From Ischnura elegans (Eukaryota; Arthropoda; Insecta; Odonata; Coenagrionidae): a stretch of 64,000 nucleotides of DNA. Below the pieces are notes generated by a model. It was not told where the DNA came from. It saw only the letters and a list, made by a program, of their open reading frames with translations, and did not search any database. The stretch spans positions 75,895,243-75,959,242 of the forward strand of contig NC_060248.1 of the NCBI RefSeq assembly GCF_921293095.1. Reading direction: 5' to 3'. Made by a program: the position numbers and the translations under genes. Of this stretch, positions 22,679 through 34,200 are shown piece by piece; positions within the stretch are counted from its first letter, which is position 1, and each line of letters starts with the position of its first letter.

Positions 22679-25098
22679 TAGTCCAGGAAATGAAGCTCCT
22701 AAAATTGCTAAACCTTGCAATTTTTTCAAACTGAATCGATTTGCATAAAAATTTGGGATTAGACTAACCATACCCCCTACTTCAAATTCTATATTATGCC
22801 GAAGGGCGCTTTTTATTTTTTAGGGGTGAAAACTACCCCTAAATTCTAAAACTTATAAAATTTTATTATCAAGCTAAATAAGGGTCAAATTTAGTTTGAA
22901 TTAGTTTTATAATTATATTTTTATGGTTGTAAAATAATTTTAGAGTGTTTCAACCCTTAATAATCAACCCTAATTGGGGGTTAATTAAAAAAAAATAATT
23001 TTCAAACTGAATGGAATTGAATAAAAATTTGGAATTAGATTAATCATACCCCCTTTAAAATATTTTTCAAACTGAATCGATTTGCATAAAAATTTGGGAT
23101 TACACTAATCATAACCCCTTCTTCAAAATCTATATTATGCCAAAGGACGCTTTTTATTTTTTAGGGGTGAAAACTACCCCTAAATGCTAAAACTTATAAA
23201 ATTTTATTATCAAGCTAAATAAGGGTCAAATTTAGTTTGAATTAGTTTTATAATTATATTTTTATGGTTGTAAAATAATTTTAGAGTGTTTCAACCCTTA
23301 ATAATCAACCCTAATTGGGGGTTAATTAAAAAAATTATTCTACCGCAAAAAATTAATTATTTATCACATTGTGTTGATTTAGGAATGCTGTTGATTGAAA
23401 AATGTACAATTTCATTTAAAAAATTGTCAACCCTTAAAAACCACCCCATGTTATGCTTAATTGGCATAAGTAGGAATAAAATCAAATCACAGAATCAGAA
23501 GGCGTTCGAAAGATGTACTGTATCTTCTTATTCTCTTTCTTACTCCTTTTATTATATATTCACTTTTTTCTCTGATGATTTTAATCACAGCACAGAAAAG
23601 ATATAACAATAGGATAAACAGAACAAAATTCGTCATGGTGACGTAAACAAATAAATGTATATTTATGTAGACATTACTGGAAACACTATCAAACGGAGAC
23701 TGTATGGCTTCCAGTCTTCCCGCCGCATGCATGCAAACAGGTCACATGCGAGGGAGAGCATACATACTCACATATGTGTATGTATATATAGATCTTATGG
23801 GTATGTGTGTTTATATTGTATTAAATTTGAGCGCATCGTTAGCTTCGAACGTAAAGCAGACAAATTATATACTGGTTATGAGGAATGTTATGCTCTGAAA
23901 TGTGGTTTTCGAATTTTTCAAAAATAAATTTGATTGATATTTCAAACATAGCTCCTTTATTTTTAATGATAGAAAGTTCATGTACATATGTATTTTGTAG
24001 ATTTTTTTAAGGACTACAAGGCTATGTGAATGAAATTTCTTTCAAATCCCTAATTGTGAACGGGGAGGGGTTTAATGGGCTGGAATAAGGTGGTGCTCCC
24101 TTGTAAATAGAGGTTTTAAACATCAATATCTCACCAAATATTTATTGTACAGAAAATTAAAACAAACCAAAGTATTTAAAAATAAAGAAGCTGCAAATCA
24201 TTACTCTTGCATTTTTTTCATATCTACAGTTTTTTTGGAGTTATTTTGAAAAAAAGAGATTTTTTAACGAAATTGTAGAAAACGGCTTTTCACTTTTACC
24301 TTGATTTTTTTCAAAATTGAGAATTGTAAATTTACCAAACTTCTAGTATCAATTAAAAATACTTAAATAAAGAGAAATTATGAAGGGAATTAATCAATTT
24401 TGACTAGTGTGGTAATAAGGAGTTGTTTTCACTGATGTTTTCGTAGAAAAAAGTAGGGACTGATCTTATTTTTAATCATAACTCGCTCAAATTTCATGAT
24501 AAAAATTTTTTTTTCTCATTATAAGAAAGCTTTTTTTAAATACTTTTAAACTAATTGAATAAGTTTTCCTCGAAAAATACAGTTTTCTCGCTATTTGATA
24601 TTGAATCTTTCAAATTTAGCATTTGACAAACAAAAGGTAACCATGAACAAGTTGTAGCTCAGTCCGAATTGGTCATATAGGAAATATAAAATAAGATATT
24701 TATTTAATTTTTTACAAGCTACAGTTTTGTAGTTGACAATTTCCTGATAAATTTAATACTTTTCAAGTTATTTGCCAATAACCGATTAAAATCGTTGATT
24801 TTTTCGTGATAAAACTGTTACTTTCAAACGCAAATAACTCGAAAAATATAAATTTGACGAAAAAAATGGTAATAACATTTTATTCTTAGAATTTTATTTT
24901 CTATCGATTCCTGTGGTCAAAATACAATTAAAATTTTCCACCCCCGAGATGGGGTGGAAACCACCCCCAGGGTAAAAGCGCCCGTCGGCATGATATAGAT
25001 TTTGATTCTTGGTATATTCCCTACTTATTGTGAAAATTTCAAGAAAATCCATTCAGTTTGAAAAAATTGCGAGCCAAAATGCTTCATTTCCTGGACTA
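22679..25098. mobile_element. 2.4-kb DNA transposon with ~150-bp imperfect terminal inverted repeats, no transposase seen
   Basis: Inserted in the gag gene of Gypsy C. The ends are inverted: TAGTCCAGGAAATGAAGC opens the left end and, reversed, closes the right end. Similarity continues inward through TTTTTTCAAACTGAAT to a GGGGTGAAAAC/GGGGTGGTTTCC block, about 150 bp. The flanks share TGT (22676-22678 and 25099-25101); with one TGT removed the gag site closes up neatly, so a 3-bp target duplication is likely. No frame inside resembles a transposase; it is probably non-autonomous. The superfamily is not certain: 3-bp duplications occur in CACTA, Harbinger, Zator and Academ groups. Confidence 0.7.
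22721..23333 (+). repeat. Internal ~270-bp direct duplication in the 2.4-kb element
   Basis: Unit 22721-22993 recurs at 23062-23333 with few changes, for example GATTTGCATAAAAATTTGGG and AGGGGTGAAAACTACCCCTA in both. A third, partial copy of the unit start sits between them (about 22999-23060). The result is that part of the terminal repeat is present three times on the left side and once on the right. Confidence 0.8.
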
Positions 25099-25101
25099 TG
25101 T

Positions 25102-25322
25102 GTAGTCTTTCCTCTCCGCCTCTGTAAGCCCAATGGTCGACAATAGAGATAATGCAGGCTCGCCAAGGATGTTTAGAAGAACGGCGACTTTAACGGCGTC
25201 ACTTTCTCCATCTTGCTTCGTGGCGATCAGGAAATTTTCAAACTCACTCGCGAAGTTTACCCAGTCCATGTACTCGTGCCGTTGAAGTCAACGGGCTGCG
25301 GTAGTCTAACGTACGAGGCCAT
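25102..25322 (-). pseudogene. Gypsy C gag N-terminus
   Basis: Start ATG at 25320-25322 (MASYVRLPQPVDFNG, the usual gag opening of this Gypsy group). The body up to GLTEAERKDYT-like residues is readable in shifting frames, with stops. It ends exactly at the right end of the inverted-repeat element, and the gag continues at 22675. Confidence 0.6.
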
Positions 25323-25588
25323 TTTCTCAAGGTTCTGTACCTTAGGCTGGCATGGTCCGACGCTGTCTCGCGTATGTCACTAAAATTATGTATATATTAC
25401 GATAGAACGATTCCACACGACTGCGCCATGTTTAATGCTGTCACTCAATGCAACAAGTGGCTGTTATTATTTAAAAAGAATACAGTATTAATAGATACTA
25501 ATAGGGCTTTATTTGTACGGCCACCGTTACAATATGAACACATCACCAATAACACTTCCGGGGCCAACCGGAAAATAAGGATCATTCA

Positions 25589-26889
25589 GTGGTACCAACT
25601 CACTGACTGTGAAAGGGACACCACCCTAAGTGTACACTACACCAAGATGACCTCATTATTATCGTATTTCATAAAATGGATGTATCATCGATATTTTTCC
25701 ATGCTTCAGCAATCATTCACATCTTTTGGTCCTCTTTGTGTCCAAAATTTTCTAAATTGTAATTAGATGAAAATAAACATTTGGATTACCCGATGGTTGC
25801 TCAAAATAAATTGGATTATAATAAGGCATAACACAAAGTATTACAATTAATGCTGACAGAAGACGCAACAGAAGTCTTCACTTAGAATAAAAAACACGAA
25901 GCCAGAATATGAAGGGAGAGATTCCTTGATTTACAAAGCGTACAAATTAACTCAGGCTGAAGTTTGTCTTCCAATACAAATAGACTTAATGCTGCAAGTA
26001 TGCAATCAAGACAAAGTGTATTTGCAAAAATAATGGCCTATTTATATTTAGAACATCGTATACCCACATAGCATATTGATTTATATGGTTACTGAAAATA
26101 ATAATAAAAATAATAGCAGATTTGAAAAATCTCAATGTCCTCCCAGGTCTGCCATCCCCAAGTGTAAAGGAGAGCCTGTTTAACCATGTAAAATAATTGA
26201 TACAAAGCTTGTCTTGCCTTGAATCAGAGAAAAAATAAAGCTGTAAACATTTAGAGGAAAATTAGCACTATAGTATCAATCTGACTTGGCTTCATGAGCA
26301 AATTAAGTATCCGATTGAAAATGGGCCCTGTGAATGTTGTAAAACATGCATGCAAGTAAATTTGAAATGGATTATAAGAATGATAGGCAGAAAAATTTAA
26401 TCGAAGTGAAACTTAAAATAAAGTATTTGCCAACACATCTATTCTTCCAGTGCCAAAATATGAGAAAGATCTGGCTGTAGCCAGCTCTGGAGTGTGTCAC
26501 TCAGGAATATGAGACATTGAAGAGAGAATTCACCTTGCTAGCCAGTAACTATTCTAAACTTTCAGCACAAAACATCCTTCTGCTGAAGCAGTTACATGAT
26601 AAAGTAATTGCTGGAAATTATGGGGATGAGTAGTAAAATGATTCGCTATTCAAAATTTAAGTTTTATCGGTTTGCAGCTCATAAATATGACATTTTATAT
26701 CTTAATAAGCATAATTCGAGTGTTACATGCGAATGGGAATGTTTTTATGGATAATCCAGATTGCCCTTGCTGATTACTTCAAGTATTGGTTTCCAGAGAT
26801 AAGAGGTATTGTTGAGAAGTGTATAGGAAGGAATTTGGGCAATGATTTGTATCAGAAAACAACTCCTCACATTTCATGTCAAAAACGCT
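25589..26889. other. AT-rich DNA, nothing recognised
   Basis: No supported gene or element boundary on either strand. The left edge may include leftover Gypsy C flank. Confidence 0.45.
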
Positions 26890-27055
26890 TTAATTCAAAA
26901 TAGCACATGTTATATTACACGCCATTGCACATCACTCGTTGTACACTCAACTGCTCAACTAACTGAAGAAGAGTTCTGGGTCAAAACAAAAGAATGGCGA
27001 AAAGTTGGCAAATATATATGACACACAATAATAATATAAAATATTAATTCCAATA
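26890..27055 (-). mobile_element. Copia-3 3' LTR, partial, with polypurine tract
   Basis: Minus strand: the polypurine tract ACAAGGGGAGGT (27056-27067) is followed by ATTGGAATTAATATT, the polypurine-to-LTR junction style of Copia elements (GGGGAG then TTGGAAT). The outer LTR end is not clear; 26890 is an estimate. Confidence 0.5.
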
Positions 27056-27067
27056 CCTCCCCTTGTC

Positions 27068-27720
27068 ATAAAATTTGAATACAAGTAATTCAAAAAAACA
27101 AACATCAGTCAATAATCCTCAATAAATTTCGGAACTTTGATGTAGCCTCCCCTGACAATGCCTTTGTAAAGATATCAGCCACATTTTCCTTTGACGGCAA
27201 ATATACTAACTTAATTAACCCTTTGGCCACAATATCTTTAAGGAACAAGTAACGAACATCAATATGTTTTGTTTTATCAGATAGCGCATAAGTGGAACTA
27301 ACATGTATTGCACCTTGATTGTCACAAAAAATTGTGATTGGCAACTTAATGTAATTATAATCATTAAGCTCATTGAAAAAAAATGTACAACCATAACATT
27401 TCTTTTGCACAAACTACCATAGAAATAAATTCAGCTTCTACAGTTGAAGTAGCAACTACTTCCTGTTACTTGCTAGACCAAAGGATAGGAGAACCAGCAA
27501 ATTTACATACATGACCACAAATTGATTTTCTATCCTCTGAATTAGCATAGTCAGCATCACAAAATAACACTCAAAGATATGTCACTAGATTTAAAACACA
27601 ATTTCGCATTTCTAGTTTTCTTTAAATATCTGAACACCTTCTTGACTCCTTCTTTGGTATTCCTGAATGGAAATGCTCAATCAATATATATCAGTCAATA
27701 TAAAGAATCAAAAAGGAATT
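27068..27720 (-). pseudogene. Copia-3 RNase H end of pol
   Basis: The 3' end of a Copia polyprotein. The intact last 101 codons hold FCDNQGAIHVSSTYAL, TKHIDVRYLFLKDIV and YLPSKENVADIFTKAL, the RNase H C-terminal signature with its DNQ. Upstream frames up to about 27720 carry YANSEDRKS and STVEAEFI with frameshifts. Integrase and reverse transcriptase are absent. The downstream polypurine tract is present. Its relation to copia-1 or copia-2 is unknown. Confidence 0.75.
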
Positions 27721-27849
27721 AGACATCAATGATATTTGTAGCTGTGCTTGCCGCAACAGTCTGCATTCTTTAACTACACTGTATCTCAAAAAACATGCCA
27801 CCCAACAAGCCTAACTCCTCTGCCACACCAGCCGGTTCTGAATAATGTT

Positions 27850-28215
27850 CCCTAATGGGAAGAATCAAATTTCTGAAATTTCCTCCCCCTGTCTCTCAGG
27901 AACACTTCGCCGTTTCTTCTTCCCTTCCTCTGTTCTGTACTTTGATACGCGGAACCACTCCCCGATACTTCTTTTCACACTGACAGTATCAAATATTGCT
28001 CCAGGGACACCTTTAGCTATCAAACTCTCTGCAAAGTAATGGTAGTTGGATAAGATATTGTGCTAAAGTGCCTGAAAAAATTTCTATGCCCAAAAGTGCA
28101 CTTCATTCAACTGTTTACAAAGATCATGTAAGACTAATTCAATAGCACCATTGATAACAAAATACTCACCAAATATGACATTGATGATGGAGCTGAAACT
28201 CGCCTCAAATGCCAA
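27850..28215 (-). pseudogene. Coding-like remnant of unknown family
   Basis: Pieces on the minus strand read like protein across frames: FVINGAIELVLHDLCKQLNE, then ESLIAKGVPGAIFDTVSVKR and IGEWFRVSKYRTEEGKKKRR. Charged, hydrophilic ends and lack of low-complexity sequence suggest decayed coding DNA. I do not recognise the family and give no function. Confidence 0.3.
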
Positions 28216-28254
28216 TTTATTCCCTGAGCGGCCCTTCATGCACCCTGGTGAAAA

Positions 28255-28640
28255 TAAAGTGTGCAAAAACCGTGCAGAAAGTGTTCAAAAAGTGTTCATA
28301 GAAATGTGAAAAAAGCGTGCAAGAAGTGTGCATAGTACCTCAAAAGTGTGCAAGAAGTGTGAGGAAAGCGTGAATTGGGACTACTGAAATGAGAAAAGCG
28401 TGGAAAAAGTGTGAGAAAAGAGTGAAGAAAGTGTGCATAATGCCCTTAAAGTGTGAAAAGAATGTGAGGAAAGCGTGCAAAAAGTGTGACAAAAGAGTGC
28501 AAAGGGTGATAAGAGTGCAGAAAGTGTGCATAGTATCCCGAAAGCGTGATTTGGGACTACTTAAAGTGCAAATAGCGTTAAAGGAATGTGAAAAAAGTGT
28601 GCCAACAGTTTGAGGAAAGCGAGAATACTGTAGAAGCATG
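28255..28640 (+). repeat. Degenerate GTGTG(A/C)AAAA minisatellite with ~174-bp higher-order period
   Basis: Dozens of imperfect 8-12-bp units built on AAAGTGTGCAA / AAAGCGTGA. A longer unit is visible: GCGTGAATTGGGACTACT at about 28369 and GCGTGATTTGGGACTACT at about 28543, each preceded by GTGTGCATAGTA. Strand asymmetry is strong (almost no C on the plus strand). The open frames across it are composition artefacts. Confidence 0.75.
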
Positions 28641-29093
28641 CAGAGGATATCTGAAATGAATGTGCTACAAATATGAGGGAACTGAGAATGCATGCAAAAG
28701 TGCTAGAAAAGCATACTGATCAATAACCATTGTCAGACTGAAAGAGAGAAAACAAATTTTCACCTTGGATTTGACGAAACATGGTGTCACAAAATTAATT
28801 TCAATATGGAAAAGATTCATACCTTCACATTCCAATTTCTTGGACGGCTCCAAAAGGAAATGCACCATCATACTTGAAAATAAAACAAGTGTACTGACAG
28901 AATGTAGCCAGTGAAAAATACGTAAAGAGGCTGATAGGAAATAGGTGCTTTAAGAAATAACGACAAATATAGAGATATGAAATATATGTAGACATATATT
29001 TTTCTAATAAACATTAAGAAATATTATACCAATGAACAATGCGAACAAAAATCAATATTATACAAACAAATAATGGAAATTAAAAATTTTCAA

Positions 29094-29504
29094 TTAGCAC
29101 TCCTTCTTCACCCTCCTGCCGTTCATATCAGTTGCTCGGTCGGCCAACACTCCGGGCAATTTGTGAAGAGCCCTCTCCATGGTTGGTGGATCATAGTGAA
29201 TTTTCACCAGAAAACTCTTGTAATGTACTGAAAAATCAAAATATAATCTGGAAACTGCACCATAAACTTGTACCAACATTCCAGAAATGGAGAATCATGC
29301 AGATCTTACCTTTCGTAACTTCTAGGAAAGCCTTTGGAAATGGTCTTAAATTATGGCTTGTTTTTCGTGGTTGAACGCGGTACAATTTGGCCTCCTCCCC
29401 GAAGACGCCTCGCAAAATGGCCACACACCAGTCTGCTGTGCACTTTGATTCCTTCGTCGCCTTCCAGGATGAGAGGAGGCAGAAAATTCCTTCCCCTAAT
29501 GAGA
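29094..29504 (-). CDS. Last two exons of a BEN-like domain protein, partial
   Basis: Two minus-strand exons with good splice signals: 29504-29310 (acceptor CTGTAG, donor G|GTAAGATC) and 29227-29094 (acceptor TTTTCAG, stop TAA). The first encodes SLGEGIFCLLSSW, then CTADWCVAILRGVFGEE and a Pro-containing end, a pattern like a BEN domain (glycine turn, W, R-LL-VF), which binds DNA or chromatin partners. The second encodes KIHYDPPTMERALHKLPGVL and a basic end. Upstream exons are not found; the THAP element begins at 29528, only 24 bp before the first exon, and may have cut the gene. The BEN call is from pattern only. Confidence 0.45.
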
Positions 29505-29778
29505 CTACAGAAATGTTAGCAAAATTCAATAGACCTCTGGACACCTATCAAGGTAATGACCTTTCTGAAAAGTACGTGTAAATATTAAGCTAAGTGGTGT
29601 AACACTTTGCCCGAATAATCTTGCATTTTTTTATTTCGAGCATTTAAAATAGCTGTCACTTGCCATGCAAGAAGAACGTAATTCGCACCACTGCCATCTT
29701 GAATGACGTCAGCTCATGCAATAGAGTTTATCGCTTCCGTGCGCATTACTGTAGAGGAGGTAAAGAATAAGTGATATT

Positions 29779-29970
29779 GTGGATATTACGCCATTTTGTT
29801 GTCGTACGTATTTCGTCGATTTTTCGAAGCGCAGCTATAAGTACTGCATTGTGCCTATGTGCAGTAATACTAGTGGAAATGCCTCAAATAAGTATTTTCA
29901 CACGGTCCCCCAAGACGGTGAACGACGAACTGTTCGGATGAATAAGTGCCGACGAATTTCAGTTTCTTGA
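29779..29970 (+). pseudogene. THAP-type zinc-finger exon, truncated
   Basis: Encodes YKYCIVPMCSNTSGNASNKY, then FHTVPQDGERRTVRMNKCRR: the front half of a THAP (C2CH) DNA-binding domain, with C-x(4)-C and the VPxD...R block. THAP domains recognise terminal repeats in P-type and other transposons. The domain stops at TGA (29968-29970) before the expected W, CSxHF and AVPTIF parts, and no good donor is seen, so it is broken or the rest is in an unseen exon. The first 18 residues do not resemble THAP proteins; the true start may be at a later point. Confidence 0.5.
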
Positions 29971-30572
29971 TTTATTGGTTATACTTACTACGAAAACTCT
30001 AATATAATTAACTGAGGTAATTCTCTCTTGAAACTAGGGAAAGACTGGAGTTAACAATGTTAGAGTAACTCGAATATATGCTCACAAACCAAATGAATAA
30101 GTACCGTAGAACCCTACAGCTCTTTGATAGGTAACAGATGTAATAATAATAAGAGGATAGTTTTATCTCCTATATTTTTGCTGTAGGTAAAGAATGTAAG
30201 GAACAGCAACAGAAAAAGGGGAATTTTTTATCCCATTAAGTTACTTAAAAGTGAAATTTTGAGCAAGTGGGCTACTTCGAAGAAGTTCCATATTATATTT
30301 TCCACACTTCAGGAAATACTAATTGTTAATAGGTCTATTAAATTGGAGATTCCACCACTTAAAAAGTTCATCAGGTTGTTCTACACGAATAAATAGCGGG
30401 AAAATTTGTTTACCTTAAAATGCCAAATAAAAAAGATACAATACCACTTAGAGTAAAGTCTTACGAACCCAAACTGGCAATGCAATCCTTACACGAAAGA
30501 GTAACAACTTCGCTTTCGCCGCTCTCCTCCAAAAGACGGGCTTCAAGAGCATAGGCCTTCGATCGAACCTAC

Positions 30573-30751
30573 GAATACGAGCACGGACGATGCATTCATT
30601 TTTATCACGCTTAACTTGCACGTAACCTATAGCATCATCGCCGTATTCTTCTCGTCCGACTCTATGTGAAAAAAGGATTTAGAAACGTTAACATCAACTA
30701 ATACCCTAAGAAAATCAATTTCCAATCGTGGCGATCTACTCACCTAGCCAT
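30573..30751 (-). CDS. First two exons of a GREEYGDDAIGYVQ-type element protein, partial
   Basis: Exon 1 (30751-30744) is ATGGCTAG with donor GTGAGT; exon 2 (30661-30573) begins after TTTTTTCACATAG and ends at donor GTAGGT. Joined across the intron, the start is MARVGREEYGDDAIGYVQ, followed by KRDKNECIVRARIR. From memory, this start occurs in multi-copy arthropod proteins that combine a SWIM-like zinc cluster and sometimes a YqaJ-type nuclease, usually in genomes full of THAP elements. Only the start is present here; the Cys/His cluster is not found downstream. Function is not claimed. Confidence 0.45.
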
Positions 30752-31260
30752 CTTCACTCCCCGGGTCTCAGAATTTATTTAGTTACTATTTCTACTTATT
30801 AATGTAAACATTGAGGCAGTTGAAATTTTAGGCAAGTTTCTCGCGTCTCCCTTATCGAAACCAGGATCCATGATGCCCACAGAAGCAAAATAATATCCCT
30901 AGTAACTTTTCACTCTTCGGAAAAGCACGTCACGGCGATATTATGTACACTTCTCAAAGTGAAACGCTAACGAAGTGCCGATCCGTGCTGAAGATCTCCT
31001 TGCAAATCCGCCGAACCCCCATGGATTTCATGGTACCGCCGCATGGTTGCATGAGCTGACGTCATATTTCCGTCAGCCAATGGAAATACGTATTGAGGTG
31101 GGAGTGTCTGCTGATGAGAAAAGCTTCCTTTTCTTGCGATTAAAAAACATTCCATGGAAAATTATTACATATAATAAACGTTTTACGTATATATTTATCC
31201 GTGTTGATTTTTTAGAACATATTTGAAGGCAAATTAAAATTTTGTCCAGAGGTCTATTAA

Positions 31261-34200
31261 CCACTCATCTGGGTGTTTAAATTTCCCATGTCCAACCTAC
31301 AGTGGGTATTTAATTTTACACTGAACTTTAAGTTTTATTTTGGCAGTAAGAAGATTAAGCACAAACGTTTCATTATTTTTTTCACTATAGTATTAATATT
31401 TTCAGTATTCGTTTGAAATGTTGAACATTTGTGGATTAAAAATTAATTTTAATGATAAACATTAATTGTTTAAAAAAGCTACAAAGGGTAAGACCAGAAT
31501 TATTCGTACAAGTGATGAATACATTCGCATAGAATGAATATTAACAATTTTTGTAAACATAGTGGTAGCAGAATGTTTAGAAAAATGTAAACAAGTATAT
31601 TACGATGTTCGAAAATTTTTCATATCAAGGGGCAATGTAGACAACCACACCTTACACATATTTTTTTTACTCTTTCCTCTTCTATGGTAAAAATTTTTCA
31701 ATGATTACAATGCTTCATCTCTAATCAAAAAACACTTCACACTTTACATTAATATCAAATAAACGTTACAAAAAATGAAACTGTTTGAAGTATAAACGAA
31801 GAAAAATGAAATTATAAATAAATGGTTAGGTAAATCATGACCATTGCTTCAAATTAGCTCCGCATCTATTTTTATAGTGCATCTGTCTTACAAAAGAACA
31901 TTTTTTTTTAATTTAATGAATATATATTTGTATAAATAATTTTGAACATGACATAATCTGAAGCATGGAGCAGGGCACAAGCCAACAGAACAATCTGGAC
32001 ACCAATATTTTGTTTCCTTCCCTTTCCCCTCTTTGAAGCCAACAACACATCTTTTTGTGGGGCACTTTTTGGTTGTTGGGGGAACAGCATCAGGAAAATG
32101 TCTCTCGGTAAGGCGAGAAGGCTTAGGGGATTTAGAGGGCCTTCCCTGGGGTGCTTGGGCATCTACTCCATACTTTGCAATCAGAATTTCAGCAAGCGAG
32201 ATTAGAAAATCTTTTCGACTCAATTTTCCCTTGTTCTTTTTGTAAATCGCATAGGCATTCAACATTGCCATGTCCAACAAGTGCCGAAATTTTTTTTGAT
32301 AGTATTTCTTTGGTCGATTTCTGGCAATTTGGTACATATTCATGAGTCCATCGCTTCCATCAACGCCTCCCATGTTTTTGTTATAGTCTTGTACCGCAAT
32401 TGGTTTCACAAATTTTTTACCCCATTTTTCAGTTTCGGACATTTCAGTTCCATGAAACGTGCTCACCATTATCACGTCTCTTTTGTCCTTCCATTTCATC
32501 ACCACCTGTTTCCCACGAAAATCCGCCACCATTTCTCCTTTCTTCAATTTGGCAGATTTTACGGATTGAGGAAACTCCTTTCTATTTGACACCATCGTCC
32601 CAACCACATCCGTTCTATTCTCGGATAACTTGTCCACTAATCTAGGGCTAGTGTACCAATTGTCTACATATATAGTATGCCCCTTACCTAGAAGGTCATC
32701 GGATAAATCAAGTACGATCCTGGCGGTGATATTTTCTCCTTCATATTTGTCAGAATACATTGTGTCCTTTCCCGTATAAATAAAAAAATTCCAAATGTAG
32801 CCTGACTCACTTTCACAAAGCACAAAAAATTTTATACCAAATTTACTCCGCTTTGATGGAATGTACTGCTTCCAAGAGAGTCTACCCTTCCACATCAGAA
32901 GAGATTCATCAACAACAATAGCCTGATTGGGCGAGTAAATTGATGAAAATTTATTTTTCAAGTACTGTAGCACTGGTTCAATTTTAAAAATTTTTCTATT
33001 GCTGACATCAGCATTGAAAGTTTTGTTGTCCACAAAATGTAAAAATTTCAGAAGGAGAAGGAACCGTTTTTCACTAAAAACTTTAGAAAAAAAGGGAGTT
33101 GCGATGCTTTCTCTTTTAGTAAAATACATCGCATAATCGGTTTCAGTACAATACCCTGTAGAATAAAAACTCCTAGTAACACTCTTATTTCATTCACAGT
33201 TGTCTCAACCCAACTCCGTGCCCATAGATCGCGGCTTCAGGTTAATATTTGCCGCAAGGAATTGCTGAGCATAAATATTTGTCTGCTCCATTATTATCGA
33301 GCACAGATTCTCATCCACAAATAATTCAAAGCATTGTAGGATGTCATCCCCAACCTCAACATCCACATTCAATTCAGATTTACCTGAGAAACTGAACTTC
33401 TCTCGCACTACCTCTCGTTCACTCCAAACGTAAGGATACCCAGGTTGATTGGTAACCTCCTCCTCCAAAAGATCGTCGTCTTCATCACTCTCGCTATCAC
33501 TAATATCAGTGTTTACGTAATCGTCATCCAAATACTCAGAGGCACTTTCATCTTCGCTCTCTTCCAAAATGTTTATAATTTCTTCTGCACTTGGTTCTGA
33601 TCGTTTTCTTTTACTAGATGAAGCCATATTAGAATATGTGTGCACACCTTATGGAAATTATTCTTATTCTAAAAGCGAGAGCACTTCAAAACATTTATCG
33701 AAAAACTCACTTATTATTCATACTAGAAATCCCCAAAACCGCGGAACACTTTCCACTCCGAAGCTCAAGGGAAAACTGAGGGCAACTTAGGTAGCTAAAA
33801 ATTCTAAACCAGTTACTCCGCTCACATAGAATAATCGAGCAGACTGCGAAGGATTACAAGGGTAAAGAAACAATAATGCCTTTAGAAAAAAACACACTGC
33901 AGAGTAGAGAAGAGCACGGAATAAAATGAGTCTTTCTTGTGGCTTATGCTGTCGAGATAGCATAAAATTTACTTGCCAAGGAAAGAGGCAGCATTTGTAT
34001 AAAAGTAAAAGATTCTAACACGCTCCTTGCCGCCGTATTTTCGACCAATTCACCCACTGCGGCGCCGCTTCAGTCATTATGACCGACGCAGAGGAGACTT
34101 ATCTAGAGAGAAGGCTGGATTACAATGCATAATCTCTCAGTTTGAAAACTTCATTCTCAGATGGTTGCACTTGCCAGCTAATTGTATTCACACCACTTTG

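Larger units (their letters stand above)
20843..25588 (-). mobile_element. Gypsy-type LTR retrotransposon C, internally deleted and interrupted
   Basis: Bounded by directly repeated LTR pieces: 20843-20929 and about 25500-25588 share CACTTCCGGGGCCAACCGG and GGATCATTCAGT in the same orientation. Between them, on the minus strand, lie gag (N-terminus at 25322, C-terminus at 21876) and the beginning of protease. Reverse transcriptase, RNase H and integrase are missing between 21543 and the left LTR piece. A 2.4-kb inverted-repeat transposon (22679-25098) splits gag. The full LTR boundaries are not clear. Confidence 0.6.
29528..31258. mobile_element. Small inverted-repeat element carrying a THAP exon and a YGDDAIGYVQ exon
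   Basis: Bounded by a perfect 16-bp inverted repeat AATAGACCTCTGGACA (29528-29543, and reversed at 31243-31258). A second perfect inverted pair, ATGACGTCAGCTCATGCAA, lies about 160-180 bp inside each end (29703-29721 and 31047-31065). Together these support terminal inverted repeats of roughly 190 bp with a diverged middle. The element holds a plus-strand THAP exon and a minus-strand two-exon gene start. Its right end overlaps the TTAA target of the piggyBac element. No target-site duplication is clear. Confidence 0.6.

Noticed and set aside
22676-25101. TA as target duplication of the 2.4-kb element
   Set aside because: TA also flanks a shorter inverted repeat, but removing one TA leaves a stop in the gag reading, whereas removing one TGT keeps the expected gag residues; the gag has an extra one-base shift nearby, so this is favoured rather than proven.
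28255-28640. Possible CRISPR-like array
   Set aside because: Units are short, degenerate and contiguous with no unique spacers; it is a eukaryotic minisatellite.
28340-28693. Minus frame of 117 codons rich in His, Phe and Leu
   Set aside because: Produced by the GTGTG minisatellite; repeated residues mirror the DNA repeat.
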